DNA from: Chlorobiota bacterium
Lineage (GTDB): Bacteria > Bacteroidota > Bacteroidia > Bacteroidales > F082
Assembly: GCA_030596395.1 (NCBI GenBank)
Contig: JAUVKF010000027.1
Span: forward strand, 1-39,144
Direction: 5' to 3'
DNA length: 39,144 nucleotides
Part shown: positions 25,104 through 35,396 of the stretch, piece by piece
Layout: every line of letters begins with the position of its first letter
Position numbering within the stretch: position 1 is the stretch's first letter
The notes under the pieces: model-generated
What the model was told of the DNA's origin: nothing
What the model saw: the letters and a program-made list of their open reading frames with translations, nothing else
Databases searched by the model: none
Translations under genes and position numbers: made by a program

Positions 25104-26342
25104 ATGCTGTATTACCTGTTTAAATACCTGAATGAAGCGTTTGACCTGCCCGGAGCCGGTGTATTCGAATACATTTCTTTCCGTGCAGGAGCAGCAGTTA
25201 TCACTTCGTTGATTATCAGCCTTTTGTTTGGAAAACGATGGATCAACTACCTCAACCGCAAACAGGTTGGTGAAACTATCCGCGACCTGGGTCTGGAGGG
25301 GCAACTGGAAAAACAGGGTACACCAACCATGGGTGGCCTGATCATTCTGGCTTCCATAATTGTACCGACATTATTGTTTGCCAAACTTGACAATATCTAC
25401 ATTCTTTTAATGCTTTTCACAACAATTTGGTTGGGGGCATTGGGATTTTTGGATGATTATATCAAGGTATTCAAAAAGAAAAAACAAGGCCTGAACGGTA
25501 AATATAAAATCGCAGGACAAATCACCCTGGGATTGGTTGTCGGACTGGTTATGTATTTTAACCCCGCAGTTGTTGTTCGTGAAAAACAAAAAGTGGTTCA
25601 GGAGGTTGTAATCAATCTTGAAGAATCAGGTCCGTCAACAAGTTTTGCCCAGGATCAAAAACAGTCGACAAAAACTACCATTCCGTTTTTTAAGAACAAT
25701 GAATTCGACTATGCTGTTTTATTGAAATGGCTGGGTGATGGGTATGAAAAATGGGCTTTCCTGATTTTCATACCAATCGTCATATTTATCATTGTAGGAG
25801 TTTCGAACGGAACCAACCTGACGGATGGGATGGATGGCCTGGCAACAGGCACTTCTGCCATTATCGGCATTACACTGGGTATCCTTGCGTGGGTTTCGGG
25901 TAACATCATTTTCGCCGATTACCTTAACATCATGTATTTACCCGATGTTGGCGAATTAACTATTTATATCAGTGCATTTGTTGGTGCAACAGTTGGGTTT
26001 TTGTGGTTTAACACCTATCCGGCCCAGGTCTTTATGGGCGATACAGGAAGTTTGTCGCTGGGAGGAATTATTGCAGTTTTTGCCATCATCATTCGTAAAG
26101 AACTGTTGATCCCAATACTGTGTGGAATATTCCTGGCAGAAAGCCTTTCGGTAATACTCCAGGTAAGTTATTTCAAATACACAAAAAAGAAATTTGGTGT
26201 AGGCCGGCGCATATTTAAAATGGCGCCCCTGCATCACCATTACCAGAAGAAAGGATATCCCGAGCCCAAAGTTGTACTAAGATTCTTCATTGTCGGTATC
26301 ATGCTTTCCGTATTCACCATTGTAACATTAAAACTCAGGTAA
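25104..26342 (+). CDS. mraY: Phospho-MurNAc-pentapeptide transferase MraY
   Basis: A 412-residue polytopic membrane enzyme that attaches phospho-MurNAc-pentapeptide to undecaprenyl phosphate, forming lipid I. Hallmarks are GTPTMGG near residue 73, the Mg-binding LGFLDDYIK near 118, [15 protein letters not shown] at about 236-250, FMGDTGSL, and the histidine cluster [12 protein letters not shown] at about 373. It is about 50 residues longer than E. coli MraY because of a hydrophilic insert at about residues 155-205 ([20 protein letters not shown] and following), a known kind of insertion in Bacteroidota MraY. Confidence 0.97.
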   Translation: MLYYLFKYLNEAFDLPGAGVFEYISFRAGAAVITSLIISLLFGKRWINYLNRKQVGETIRDLGLEGQLEKQGTPTMGGLIILASIIVPTLLFAKLDNIYILLMLFTTIWLGALGFLDDYIKVFKKKKQGLNGKYKIAGQITLGLVVGLVMYFNPAVVVREKQKVVQEVVINLEESGPSTSFAQDQKQSTKTTIPFFKNNEFDYAVLLKWLGDGYEKWAFLIFIPIVIFIIVGVSNGTNLTDGMDGLATGTSAIIGITLGILAWVSGNIIFADYLNIMYLPDVGELTIYISAFVGATVGFLWFNTYPAQVFMGDTGSLSLGGIIAVFAIIIRKELLIPILCGIFLAESLSVILQVSYFKYTKKKFGVGRRIFKMAPLHHHYQKKGYPEPKVVLRFFIVGIMLSVFTIVTLKLR

Positions 26343-26356
26343 AATGCGGATAAAAA

Positions 26357-27703
26357 ATGATCAGCAAAAACGAAATAACAGTATTGGGTGGTGGCGAAAG
26401 TGGTGTTGGGGCTGCAGTTCTGGCTAAGAAAAAAGGATACAAAGTATTTCTGAGCGACAACAACGAAATACAGGAGAAATATAGAAGCGTTCTTACACAT
26501 TTTGAAATTGATTTTGAAGAAAACGGACACAACTTGTCAAGGTTACTTACTGCTGAACTGGTAGTTAAGAGCCCGGGGATTCCGGATCATGTTCAGGTTA
26601 TTCGATCATTAAAAGAAAAAAGCATTCCGATAATCTCTGAGATAGAATTTGCCGGGAGATTTACCGATGCTAAAATGATATGTATCACCGGAAGCAATGG
26701 CAAAACCACAACTACCCTCCTCACTTACCACATTTTGAAAAATGCAGGTTTGAATGTGGGACTGGCAGGAAATGTTGGAAAAAGTTTTGCCTGGCAGGTT
26801 GCAGAAAACGACTTTGATATTTACGTACTTGAGATCAGCAGCTTTCAGCTGGATGGCATGTATGATTTTAAGGCCGATATCGCGATGCTGCTGAACATAA
26901 CACCCGATCATCTCGACAGGTATGATAATTCATTTCAGAAATATGTCGATTCAAAATTCCGAATCCTTCAAAATCAAACAAATAGTGATGCTTTGATCTT
27001 TTGTAACGATGATCCGGTGATTACCGAAGAATTAAAGAAAAGATCAACAGCAGCAAAATTATACCCTTTCAGTCTTAATGAGTTAGAGCTTGTAGAGGGT
27101 GCATATATAAAGGGAAATCAATTAATAATTAAAAGTAATAAAACACAATTTAACATGACATTAGAGCAGTTAGCATTACAGGGAAAACACAATATTTACA
27201 ATTCGATGGCGTCAGGTGTGGCAGCCCGGATAGCAGATATTCGTAATGAAAGTGTAAAACAAAGTCTGTCCGATTTTCACAATATCCCTCACAGGCTTGA
27301 GTACGTGGCAAATGTTCACGGTATCCAGTTTTTAAACGATTCGAAAGCAACCAATGTAAATTCAACATGGTATGCGCTTGAATACATTGATAAGCCCATC
27401 GTCTGGATAGCCGGTGGTATTGACAAGGGAAATGATTACAGTTCCATTAAACCCCTGGTAAAAGAAAAGATAAGGGCTATCGTTTGCCTGGGTGTTGACA
27501 CTAAAAATTTGCATGAAGAGTTTGGTGATTTAGTGGACAATATTGTTGACACCACCTCTATGGATATCGCTGTTGTTACTGCATATCATATTGCCAATAA
27601 AGGCGATAGCGTTTTGCTTTCACCTTCGTGTGCAAGTTTTGATCTATTCGACAATTACGAAGAAAGGGGAAATAAATTCAAAGAAGCTGTTAATGCATTA
27701 TAA
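26357..27703 (+). CDS. murD: UDP-MurNAc-L-alanine:D-glutamate ligase MurD
   Basis: A 448-residue Mur ligase that adds D-glutamate in the cytoplasm. The N-terminal Rossmann region has VLGGGESGVGAAVLAKK, the ATP loop is ITGSNGKTTTT (about residues 110-120), and LEISSFQLDGM, NITPDHLDRY, FLNDSKATN and GGIDKGNDY are the characteristic MurD blocks. The ATG at 26357 is used; an ATG at 26344 is out of frame and closes quickly. It is 14 nt after mraY and 6 nt before ftsW. Confidence 0.97.
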   Translation: MISKNEITVLGGGESGVGAAVLAKKKGYKVFLSDNNEIQEKYRSVLTHFEIDFEENGHNLSRLLTAELVVKSPGIPDHVQVIRSLKEKSIPIISEIEFAGRFTDAKMICITGSNGKTTTTLLTYHILKNAGLNVGLAGNVGKSFAWQVAENDFDIYVLEISSFQLDGMYDFKADIAMLLNITPDHLDRYDNSFQKYVDSKFRILQNQTNSDALIFCNDDPVITEELKKRSTAAKLYPFSLNELELVEGAYIKGNQLIIKSNKTQFNMTLEQLALQGKHNIYNSMASGVAARIADIRNESVKQSLSDFHNIPHRLEYVANVHGIQFLNDSKATNVNSTWYALEYIDKPIVWIAGGIDKGNDYSSIKPLVKEKIRAIVCLGVDTKNLHEEFGDLVDNIVDTTSMDIAVVTAYHIANKGDSVLLSPSCASFDLFDNYEERGNKFKEAVNAL

Positions 27704-27709
27704 TATAGA

Positions 27710-28876
27710 ATGAATTCTTTTTTAAACAATATTAAAGGCGACAAGGTAATTTGGGCTGTAGTGTTTCTGCTCACACTACTTTCATTTCTTGCCGTGTACA
27801 GTTCCACCGGCACACTTGCTTATAGATATCATGGCGGAAACACCGAATACTATATGCTGAAACATGCTGTAATTCTGCTATTTGGATTGCTTTTAATGTA
27901 TTTAGCACATCTGATTAAATACACATACTTTTCGCGAATTTTCCAGATTGCACTCTATATTGCTGTTCCGCTTCTGGCAATTACCCTCATATTCGGTTTG
28001 AATTTAAACGAAGCCCGACGTGTACTTCCTTTACCCTTCAACCTCACATTTCAAACTTCCGACCTGGCCAAGATCACCTTAATTATTTACCTGGCACGGA
28101 TGTTATCAAAAAAGCAGGAAATGATAAAAGATTTTAAATCTGCTTTTGTACCGCTTATGTTGCCTGTGATTATTGTTACCATTCTTATTTTGCCCGAAAA
28201 CTTCTCAACGGCAGCATTGCTTTTTACAACCTGTTTGGTTTTAATATTTATCGGAAGGGTAAAATTTACCTACATACTTGGCATGATCGGAATAGGGGTG
28301 GCGGGTCTGGCTATCATGATTTCCATTTTAACTTTTATGCCAGGCGACCAGGGAAGGCTTGGCACCTGGAAAAACAGGGTAACCTCATTTATTGAAGGAG
28401 ATATTGAGAGCAATTACCAAACGCAACAATCGAAGATTGCAATAGCAACAGGTGGAGTTTTCGGAAAAATGCCCGGGAACAGTACTCAACGAAATTTTTT
28501 GCCACATCCCTATTCTGATTTTATTTTCGCTATTATCATCGAAGAATACGGTATCATAGGAGGTGTATTTTTGGTGCTATTGTATCTGATATTACTGTAC
28601 CGTGCGGTAAAAATCGTAATGCAATCACCGGGTACATTTGGCGCCTTTTTAACCATTGGTGTGGCCTTCAGCCTGGTTTTCCAGGCGATGATCAATATGG
28701 GAGTGGCTGTGAATCTGTTGCCTGTTACCGGTCAACCCCTTCCGCTGGTGAGTATGGGAGGAACCTCGATTTGGTTTACAAGCCTTTCAATCGGGATTAT
28801 CCTGAGTGTAAGCAAAGAAATTGATAAACAAAAAAAAGAACAGGTTAATCAAGCTGTAGATATTGCAAATGCCTGA
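27710..28876 (+). CDS. ftsW: Lipid II polymerase FtsW (SEDS family)
   Basis: A 388-residue SEDS-family glycan polymerase with about ten transmembrane segments, the partner of FtsI at the septum. Family blocks are FLAVYSSTG in the first helix, ARRVLPLPFNLTFQTSDLAKITLIIYLAR, the large loop with GVFGKMPGNSTQRNFLPHPYSDFIFA, EEYGIIGG, and the final VTGQPLPLVSMGGTS. Between dcw-type genes it should be FtsW rather than RodA. Its stop overlaps the murG ATG by 8 nt (ATGCCTGA). Confidence 0.95.
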   Translation: MNSFLNNIKGDKVIWAVVFLLTLLSFLAVYSSTGTLAYRYHGGNTEYYMLKHAVILLFGLLLMYLAHLIKYTYFSRIFQIALYIAVPLLAITLIFGLNLNEARRVLPLPFNLTFQTSDLAKITLIIYLARMLSKKQEMIKDFKSAFVPLMLPVIIVTILILPENFSTAALLFTTCLVLIFIGRVKFTYILGMIGIGVAGLAIMISILTFMPGDQGRLGTWKNRVTSFIEGDIESNYQTQQSKIAIATGGVFGKMPGNSTQRNFLPHPYSDFIFAIIIEEYGIIGGVFLVLLYLILLYRAVKIVMQSPGTFGAFLTIGVAFSLVFQAMINMGVAVNLLPVTGQPLPLVSMGGTSIWFTSLSIGIILSVSKEIDKQKKEQVNQAVDIANA

Positions 28877-29981
28877 TAAATACAACATACTGGTTAGCGG
28901 AGGTGGTACTGGTGGCCACATTTTTCCGGCTGTGGCAATTGCCAATAGTCTGAAAGAAAGGCTTGACAATCCGAACATTTTATTCGTTGGTGCAAAGGGT
29001 AAAATGGAAATGGAAAAAGTTCCTAAAGCCGGATATTCGATCGAAGGATTGTGGATCAGCGGCTTACAGCGCAAACTGGATTTAAAAAACCTTTCATTCC
29101 CTTTTAAAGTAATCAGCAGTTTGAGGGGTGCGGCGAAAATTATCCGAAAATTCAAACCAGATGTGGCGATTGGAACAGGTGGTTATGCCAGCGGGCCATT
29201 ATTGTACAAAGCATCGAAGAAAAAAGTACCCACGTTGATCCTTGAACAAAATTCATACCCAGGGATAACCAACAAACTTCTTGGGAAGACTGTGGATAAA
29301 GTTTGCGTTTCTTATGAAGGCATGGACAAATATTTTCCAAAAGAAAAGATTACCGTTACAGGAAGCCCCGTCAGAAAGGAAATACTGGAATTAAAACCAA
29401 CGCAAACAGAGGCTTTGAACTTTTTTGGCATGGATCCTTCAAAACCCACTTTGCTGATAATTGGTGGCAGCCAGGGTGCGCATCGTGTGAATGTAGCTAT
29501 TGCTGAAAGCCTGGATAAAATAATGAGTGCCGATATTCAAATGATTTGGCAAACCGGTAAATACTCAATCGAAATGGCAAAAGAAGCAGCCGGCAAGAAC
29601 AAGTTCAGCAAGCAAATCAAAGTGGTTGATTTCATCACCAAAATGGACATGGCATATGCTTCGGCTGATCTTGTAATTTCAAGAGCCGGTGCAATCGCTA
29701 TCGCTGAAATAATCGCCGTAAAAAAGCCTTCAATAATTATCCCATTGCCCAGTGCTGCAGAAGATCATCAGACAAGAAACGCATTAACGCTTGTAAAAGG
29801 ACATGCCGCGCTGATGATCAAAGAAGATGAAATGGATGAAAAATTGGCGCCAACCATCAGCAATATGATACAAAGCAAGCAGGAAAGATTGATCATGCTT
29901 CAAAATTTGAAGCGGTTCGAGTATCCTGATGCAACAACTGCAATTGTAAATGAAGTATTGAAATTAATTGACAAAAAGTAA
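28869..29981 (+). CDS. murG: Lipid II synthase MurG (UDP-GlcNAc transferase)
   Basis: A 370-residue GT28 glycosyltransferase that adds GlcNAc to lipid I at the inner face of the membrane. The N-terminal donor/acceptor loop SGGGTGGHIFPAVAIA, GTGGYASGP, LEQNSYPGITNK, the C-terminal GGSQGAHRVN and the late SRAGAIAIAEI and PSAAEDHQTRNA blocks are all diagnostic. The ATG at 28869 (MPDKYNIL) is preferred over a TTG two codons earlier because it forms the usual ATG/stop overlap with ftsW. murC begins directly after its stop. Confidence 0.97.
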   Translation: MPDKYNILVSGGGTGGHIFPAVAIANSLKERLDNPNILFVGAKGKMEMEKVPKAGYSIEGLWISGLQRKLDLKNLSFPFKVISSLRGAAKIIRKFKPDVAIGTGGYASGPLLYKASKKKVPTLILEQNSYPGITNKLLGKTVDKVCVSYEGMDKYFPKEKITVTGSPVRKEILELKPTQTEALNFFGMDPSKPTLLIIGGSQGAHRVNVAIAESLDKIMSADIQMIWQTGKYSIEMAKEAAGKNKFSKQIKVVDFITKMDMAYASADLVISRAGAIAIAEIIAVKKPSIIIPLPSAAEDHQTRNALTLVKGHAALMIKEDEMDEKLAPTISNMIQSKQERLIMLQNLKRFEYPDATTAIVNEVLKLIDKK

Positions 29982-31325
29982 ATGGATTTAAATAAGGTCA
30001 ATAAAATATATTTCCTTGGTATCGGCGGCATCGGAATGAGTGCCCTTGCCCGTTATTTCCATTACCAGGGAGCCGGGATATTCGGTTATGACCTTACCTC
30101 TACCCCACTTACCAAACAATTGGAACATGAAGGTATGCAAATCCATTATCAATCAAACATCAGCCTGATTCCGGGAGATATTGATTTTGTGATTTATACA
30201 CCCGCAATTCCTGATGATCATGAAGAACTTAATTATTTTCAGGAAGCCGGAATTGAGATTTACAAAAGATCAGAAGTTGTCGGAAAACTTTCTGAAGAAC
30301 ATTATACAATTGCCATTGCAGGAACACATGGTAAAACCAGTATCAGCGCGTTAACAGCACATATGCTTCATGCTGCAGGAATAAAAGTAATGGGATTGAT
30401 AGGAGGAATTATGAAAAATTATCATTCTAACCTGATCATCTCAAAAAGTTCTGAATATTTCGTTATTGAAGCCGATGAATACGACAGGTCGTTTTTACAA
30501 CTAAAGCCCGACTTAGCCGTGATTTCTTCGATGGATGCCGACCACCTTGATGTTTATGGTAATACAGATCAGTTGACCGAAGGCTTTAAACTTTTCGCAG
30601 GCCAGGTTAAAAAAGATGGTTTGCTAATCGTTAATGAAAAAGTGAAGGAGTTCTCCCAGCAATCCATAACATATGGATTTGATCAACTTGCTGACATCAG
30701 GGCAACAAATATTCATGTTTCGGGTAGCAAATTCATATTTAACCTTGAATATCAATCGAACACCATTAGCAATATAAAGATGGTAATCCCCGGCCACCAC
30801 TATATTGAGAATGCACTGGCTGCAGCGGCTATCGGGTTCAAACTGGAACTAACAAACGAACAGGTCAAATCAGGACTGGAAAGCTTTAAGGGTGTTGAAC
30901 GAAGATTTGAGGTAAGAGTAAATAGTGATAACAAAACATACATTGATGACTATGCCCATCACCCCGAGGAGATAAAGGCAACCGTAAAAGCAGTTAAAAT
31001 GCTATATCCGGGCCGGAAAATTACAGGCATTTTTCAGCCTCATCTGTTCAGCCGTACAAAAGATTTTGCGGATGAATTTGCTGAATCGCTTGAAGGTCTG
31101 GATGAGATCATTATATTACCCATTTATCCGGCCAGGGAAAAACCATTTAAGGGAGTTACTTCAGCAATTATTTATGATAAAATCAAAAATACGAATAAAC
31201 ATATTATTTCTAAGATAGAACTAATCAGCTCTTTACAGAAGAAAGAACTGAACGTTCTTATAACAATGGGTGCAGGGGACATTGGCCTGATGGTTCCTGA
31301 ATTGGAAAAACTGATGCAAGAGTAA
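29982..31325 (+). CDS. murC: UDP-MurNAc:L-alanine ligase MurC
   Basis: A 447-residue Mur ligase adding the first stem-peptide residue. It has the N-terminal FLGIGGIGMSALARYF nucleotide fold, the ATP loop AGTHGKTS at about residues 113-119, EADEYDRSFLQL, DADHLDVYG and the C-terminal DDYAHHPEEIKATV and FQPHLFSRTKDF. All are typical of MurC. The ATG directly follows the murG stop and its own stop directly precedes the ftsQ ATG, so the three genes are zipped together. Confidence 0.97.
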   Translation: MDLNKVNKIYFLGIGGIGMSALARYFHYQGAGIFGYDLTSTPLTKQLEHEGMQIHYQSNISLIPGDIDFVIYTPAIPDDHEELNYFQEAGIEIYKRSEVVGKLSEEHYTIAIAGTHGKTSISALTAHMLHAAGIKVMGLIGGIMKNYHSNLIISKSSEYFVIEADEYDRSFLQLKPDLAVISSMDADHLDVYGNTDQLTEGFKLFAGQVKKDGLLIVNEKVKEFSQQSITYGFDQLADIRATNIHVSGSKFIFNLEYQSNTISNIKMVIPGHHYIENALAAAAIGFKLELTNEQVKSGLESFKGVERRFEVRVNSDNKTYIDDYAHHPEEIKATVKAVKMLYPGRKITGIFQPHLFSRTKDFADEFAESLEGLDEIIILPIYPAREKPFKGVTSAIIYDKIKNTNKHIISKIELISSLQKKELNVLITMGAGDIGLMVPELEKLMQE

Positions 31326-32099
31326 ATGAAAAAGATTATCAAAATAGCATTGTTTATACTCTTTGCGGTAGCAGTTACCGGCCTGATGGGATTTATTTAT
31401 TTTGAGCAGGGAAAGCAAACCATCAAGCAGGTGGTTATCAAAATTAACCGGGAGGGGGAAAAAGGCTTTTTAAGTGAAGAAGCAATAAAAAGAATGGTCA
31501 GCAACTATGATAGTTTGCCAAATCAAAAAGTCAATCAGATTAATACCCAAACGATTGAATCAGCAATAAGTACAAATCCTTTTGTTGAAATTGCTGATGT
31601 ATTCATAAGTATTGATAAAGACCTGGTTGTCAACATCGAAGAAAAACGAGCCTTCATGCGAATCTTCAATCGTAAAAGCGATGGGTTTTATATAGATCAT
31701 TCAGGAAATTTATTTCCATTAAGCAATAATTATACACCAAGGGTGATGATTGCCAATGGCTATATTGATGTAATTCCGAATGATGACAAAATCAACATTT
31801 ATGACTCGGTTTATGCAGATACGCATCTTGTGGATTTGTTTGAACTGACACGATTAATTAACAAAAACAAATTTTTAGCAGCCCAGGTCGGCCAGATTTA
31901 TGTGAACAGCCGGGGCGAGTTCGACCTGGTTCCGTTATTGGGTAATCACATCATTAAGTTTGGCACAATGGAAGATGCCGGAATAAAACTCGATAACCTG
32001 GATACATTTTACAAAAAAGCATTAATGAGCGAAGGTTGGGAGAAATATGCAACAATAAATTTAAAATATAAAAATCAGGTAATATGCAAGAGAAAGTAA
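31326..32099 (+). CDS. ftsQ: Cell-division protein FtsQ/DivIB-like
   Basis: A 257-residue bitopic division protein with a short cytoplasmic N-terminus, one transmembrane segment (about residues 5-25, IALFILFAVAVTGLMGFIYF), and a periplasmic POTRA-like region. VVIKINREGEKGFLSEEAIKRMV is followed by a beta domain with FVEIADVFISIDKDLVVNIEEKRA and FYIDHSGNLFPL. It is weakly conserved, as usual for Bacteroidota FtsQ; the call uses topology, the EKRAFMRI/DHSGNLFPL pattern and its place between murC and ftsA. ftsA starts 16 nt before its stop. Confidence 0.88.
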   Translation: MKKIIKIALFILFAVAVTGLMGFIYFEQGKQTIKQVVIKINREGEKGFLSEEAIKRMVSNYDSLPNQKVNQINTQTIESAISTNPFVEIADVFISIDKDLVVNIEEKRAFMRIFNRKSDGFYIDHSGNLFPLSNNYTPRVMIANGYIDVIPNDDKINIYDSVYADTHLVDLFELTRLINKNKFLAAQVGQIYVNSRGEFDLVPLLGNHIIKFGTMEDAGIKLDNLDTFYKKALMSEGWEKYATINLKYKNQVICKRK

Positions 32100-33418
32100 G
32101 CGACAAGGAAAGCCAGATCATTGTTGGCCTCGACATAGGTACAACTAAAATTGCCTGTATTGTCGGACGAAAAAATGAATACGGCAAAATAGAGGTGCTG
32201 GGCTACGGAAAAACAGAATCAATTGGTGTTAAGCGAGGAGTTGTTGCCAATATCGAAGATACCGTAAAGTCCATTCGCCGGGCTGTGGAACAGGCTACAC
32301 AGAAATCGAATGTTGATATTAATGTGGTGCATGTTGGAATAGCCGGTCAGCACATTAAAAGTTACCAGCATCGTGGCAACATCATCCGCAAAGATTCTGA
32401 CAAAGAGATCAGTGCGGAAGAGATTGAACAGTTTACCCGAAATATGTATGGTTTAAGCATGGCTCCCGGTGAAGAAATAATTGACGTGATCCCGCAGGAA
32501 TATATCATTGATGGTGAAACCGGCATACGGCATCCGGTAGGTATGTTGGGACACACCCTGGAAGCCAATTTTCATATCATCATCGGGCAGACTGCAGCCG
32601 CGAAAAACATTTTAAAATGTATTAAAAAGGCGGAGCTGGATATGATAGGATTAATCCTCGAACCCATTGCATCCGCAGAAGCCGTTTTAAGCGATGAAGA
32701 AAAGGAAGCCGGTGTTGCATTGATCGACATTGGCGGAGGGACAACAGATATTGCCATTTTCCAGGATCATATTATTCGTCATACAGCAGTTATCCCTTTT
32801 GGTGGTGATGTTGTTACTGAAGATGTGAAGGAAGGGTGCAGCATCATTAAAAAGCATGCCGAAGAACTTAAAGTCAAGTTCGGATCTGCGCTCGCCAGTC
32901 AAAATCGTGATGATGAAGTGGTTGCAATCCCAGGACTGCGTGGAAGGCCTCCAAAAGAAATTACGCTTAAAAATCTGGCCAATATCATCCAGGCGCGAAT
33001 GGAGGAAATTATTGAGCAGATACATTTTGAGATTAAAAACTCAGGATTCGAGAAAAAACTGATTGGAGGCATTGTTCTTACCGGTGGTGGCGCTGAATTA
33101 AAACATATCGACCAGCTTGCCGAATTCATGATTGGCAAAGATACCCGCATCGGTTACCCGAACGAACACCTGGCTAATGATGTCCCTGATGAAATGGCCA
33201 GCCCAATGTATGCAACAGGTGTAGGACTTGTGATAGAAGGAATTAAACGTGCAGAAAACGGTGGTAACATGAATGGTTGGGAGGATGAGACAGAAGATTC
33301 GTCAAAAAAACGAAGAGAAACAAAGAGAAAGAAAAAGACGGAAAAGCAAGAAGCCGTAGGAACAAAGAGGTTTCTCGACCTTCTTCAGGATTGGTTTCAA
33401 CATGATACAGAAGGATAA
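32084..33418 (+). CDS. ftsA: Cell-division protein FtsA (actin-like FtsZ anchor)
   Basis: A 444-residue actin-fold ATPase that tethers FtsZ filaments to the membrane and recruits late division proteins. Phosphate-1 motif GLDIGTTKIAC is at about residues 14-24, the SHS2/1C domain follows (VGIAGQHIKS ... IIDVIPQEYIIDG), and phosphate-2 is seen in LIDIGGGTTDIAIF. The adenosine motif is IVLTGGGAELKHI. The C-terminus carries a lysine/arginine-rich linker and ends with FLDLLQDWFQHDTEG, the amphipathic membrane-targeting helix expected of FtsA. It overlaps ftsQ by 16 nt and precedes ftsZ by 89 nt. Confidence 0.97.
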   Translation: MQEKVSDKESQIIVGLDIGTTKIACIVGRKNEYGKIEVLGYGKTESIGVKRGVVANIEDTVKSIRRAVEQATQKSNVDINVVHVGIAGQHIKSYQHRGNIIRKDSDKEISAEEIEQFTRNMYGLSMAPGEEIIDVIPQEYIIDGETGIRHPVGMLGHTLEANFHIIIGQTAAAKNILKCIKKAELDMIGLILEPIASAEAVLSDEEKEAGVALIDIGGGTTDIAIFQDHIIRHTAVIPFGGDVVTEDVKEGCSIIKKHAEELKVKFGSALASQNRDDEVVAIPGLRGRPPKEITLKNLANIIQARMEEIIEQIHFEIKNSGFEKKLIGGIVLTGGGAELKHIDQLAEFMIGKDTRIGYPNEHLANDVPDEMASPMYATGVGLVIEGIKRAENGGNMNGWEDETEDSSKKRRETKRKKKTEKQEAVGTKRFLDLLQDWFQHDTEG

Positions 33419-33507
33419 TCTTTTAGAATTAACTTTTCACTGTTGAAAAATAAAACAATTAAAAAATAAGAAACTTTATTTAAAATCTAATTTTAGACAA
33501 TACCAGC

Positions 33508-35121
33508 ATGACCGAGATGATATCTTTTCAACCTAAACAATTACCCGCTTATATCAAAGTTATTGGTGTGGGTGGAGGAGGCAGCAATGCAGTTAACCAT
33601 ATGTACACCCAGGGTATTGCGGGTGTCGATTTTGTTGTTTGTAACACTGATGTCCAGGCTTTGGATTCAAGTCCGGTTCCCATTAAAATAGTACTTGGTG
33701 ATCGTGTTCTTGGCGCAGGCGCTAAACCCGAAGTGGGACGGCAAGCTGCCGTGGCATCAACGGAAACGATAAAAGATACAATAAAAGAAGACACGCAAAT
33801 GTTGTTTATCACTGCCGGAATGGGAGGTGGGACAGGAACAGGAGCAGCACCCATAATTGCAGAGATAGCCCAGGAAATGGGAATATTAACTGTAGCGATT
33901 GTTACACTCCCCTTTTCGTTCGAAGGCCGCCGCAGGATGAAACAGGCGGAAGAAGGCATTGATGAAATAAGAAAACACGTTGACACGTTGCTGGTTATTT
34001 GTAACGACAAACTTCGTTTACTTTATGGAGATGTTACCCTGACAAATGCTTTTGCACGTGCCGATGATGTATTGACTTCTGCTGCAAAAGGTATTGCCGA
34101 ATTAATAACCGTTCCGGGTTATGTTAATATCGACTTTGAAGATGTTAAAACAGTGATCGAAAAAAGCGGAAAAGCCATTATGGGTTCAGCAACCGCTGAA
34201 GGAGAAGGCCGTGCACGTCAGGCCATTGATGAAGCAATGAGCTCACCTTTATTAAATGACAATGATATTAGGGGCGCTAAAAATATCCTGCTGTATATTA
34301 TCACCGGCGATGATGAAATCAAAATGGATGAGATCACTGAAATCACCGAATATGTTCACCAGGAATGTGGCGGTGATTTTGAAGCCGATGTGATATGGGG
34401 CAATGGAAAAGACGAATCACTTGGTAGTAAGATTGGTATAACCATAATTGCAACCGGTTTTGATACAAAAAAAACAAAGAAAAAAGACCCTAAAAAAATC
34501 TATAATTTAAAAGAGGATACAAAAAAAGAAGATTCGGATATTGCAAAAGACACGATAAAAGAAAATCTGATTGAATTTGAATCTGTAAGAAAAAAAGACG
34601 AGGAAACAGAAAGTAAGGCAGAAGAAGAAACAGACTCGGGTATACAATTGATAAGGAAAAAAGAAACTACTGATTCAACCACTTCTGACAAGAAAAAAGT
34701 TTATCAGCTTGACGATGAGTTAGAAACAACAGAAGAGCCGGTAAATATCACCGATGAGGAACGCCCAAGTGTATTTACACATAATGATCCTTCAAATCTC
34801 TCGATTAAGCATACTGTTTCTTCTGATATTCTGAAAACGGAAAGGGAACGACGCGAAGCAGGCGAAGAAAAAACCGAAGAAAACCGACTTGAGAAAAGCT
34901 CGGCCCGCCGAAGTCAATTGCTTAAGCAGCTGAGTATGATCAGGCCCGAAGATGTTGATGATTTAGAAAAAGAGCCTGCTTATCTCAGAAAAAACCTTGA
35001 CCTCGATCAATCAACTCCTTCATCTGATTCGGTGGTATCGAAATATACCCTCGGTGAGGACAGCAAAAACAATCCTTTGATAAAATCAGACAATTCGTTT
35101 TTGCACGATAATGTTGATTAG
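33508..35121 (+). CDS. ftsZ: Cell-division GTPase FtsZ with long C-terminal linker
   Basis: A 537-residue tubulin homologue forming the Z-ring. The GTPase core (about residues 12-330) has VGGGGSNAVNHM, the tubulin signature GMGGGTGTGAAP near residues 102-113, and NTDVQAL. The next 200 or so residues are a charged, low-complexity linker (many Lys, Glu, Asp, Thr), longer than in E. coli FtsZ. The extreme C-terminus PLIKSDNSFLHDNVD is the conserved tail typical of Bacteroidota that binds FtsA and other partners. The 89-nt gap to ftsA contains TAATTTTA (33488-33495), a one-mismatch -7 element that may add a promoter. Confidence 0.97.
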   Translation: MTEMISFQPKQLPAYIKVIGVGGGGSNAVNHMYTQGIAGVDFVVCNTDVQALDSSPVPIKIVLGDRVLGAGAKPEVGRQAAVASTETIKDTIKEDTQMLFITAGMGGGTGTGAAPIIAEIAQEMGILTVAIVTLPFSFEGRRRMKQAEEGIDEIRKHVDTLLVICNDKLRLLYGDVTLTNAFARADDVLTSAAKGIAELITVPGYVNIDFEDVKTVIEKSGKAIMGSATAEGEGRARQAIDEAMSSPLLNDNDIRGAKNILLYIITGDDEIKMDEITEITEYVHQECGGDFEADVIWGNGKDESLGSKIGITIIATGFDTKKTKKKDPKKIYNLKEDTKKEDSDIAKDTIKENLIEFESVRKKDEETESKAEEETDSGIQLIRKKETTDSTTSDKKKVYQLDDELETTEEPVNITDEERPSVFTHNDPSNLSIKHTVSSDILKTERERREAGEEKTEENRLEKSSARRSQLLKQLSMIRPEDVDDLEKEPAYLRKNLDLDQSTPSSDSVVSKYTLGEDSKNNPLIKSDNSFLHDNVD

Positions 35122-35396
35122 GGAGGAGAGCTAAGACAGAAGAACCAAGAGCCAAGAACCAAGACCTAAGACAGAAGACCTTAGACTTTGGGAAAAATTA
35201 ACAAATAACACAACTAACTTCTCCCCTTTTCAAGGGGAGATGCCGCAGGCAGAGGGGTTTATTTTCTCTCCCTTCCGCCTGCCAAAGCGAAGTGCCTGCC
35301 TGCACGTAGCCGTTTCAGCGAAGGCAGGGCGGACAGGTTGGGGGAGACTAAGAGGGGGTCAATAATCACGAAATACAAATAATAAGCACTTTCCAT
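35122..35396. repeat. Composite repeat tract between ftsZ and yqeY
   Basis: Three kinds of repeat lie in this 275-nt gap. Direct repeats CTAAGACAGAAGA occur at 35131-35143 and 35166-35178 within a purine-rich AAGACC/CCAAGA tract. A hairpin with arms CTCCCC.TTT and AAGGGGAG lies at 35220-35241. A palindromic tract at about 35268-35345 contains CCTGCC, GCGAAGGCAGG and GGCGGACAGG and is related to the repeats inside mutS2. No gene is visible. It may end most dcw transcription before yqeY; there is no textbook T-tailed terminator. Confidence 0.6.
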
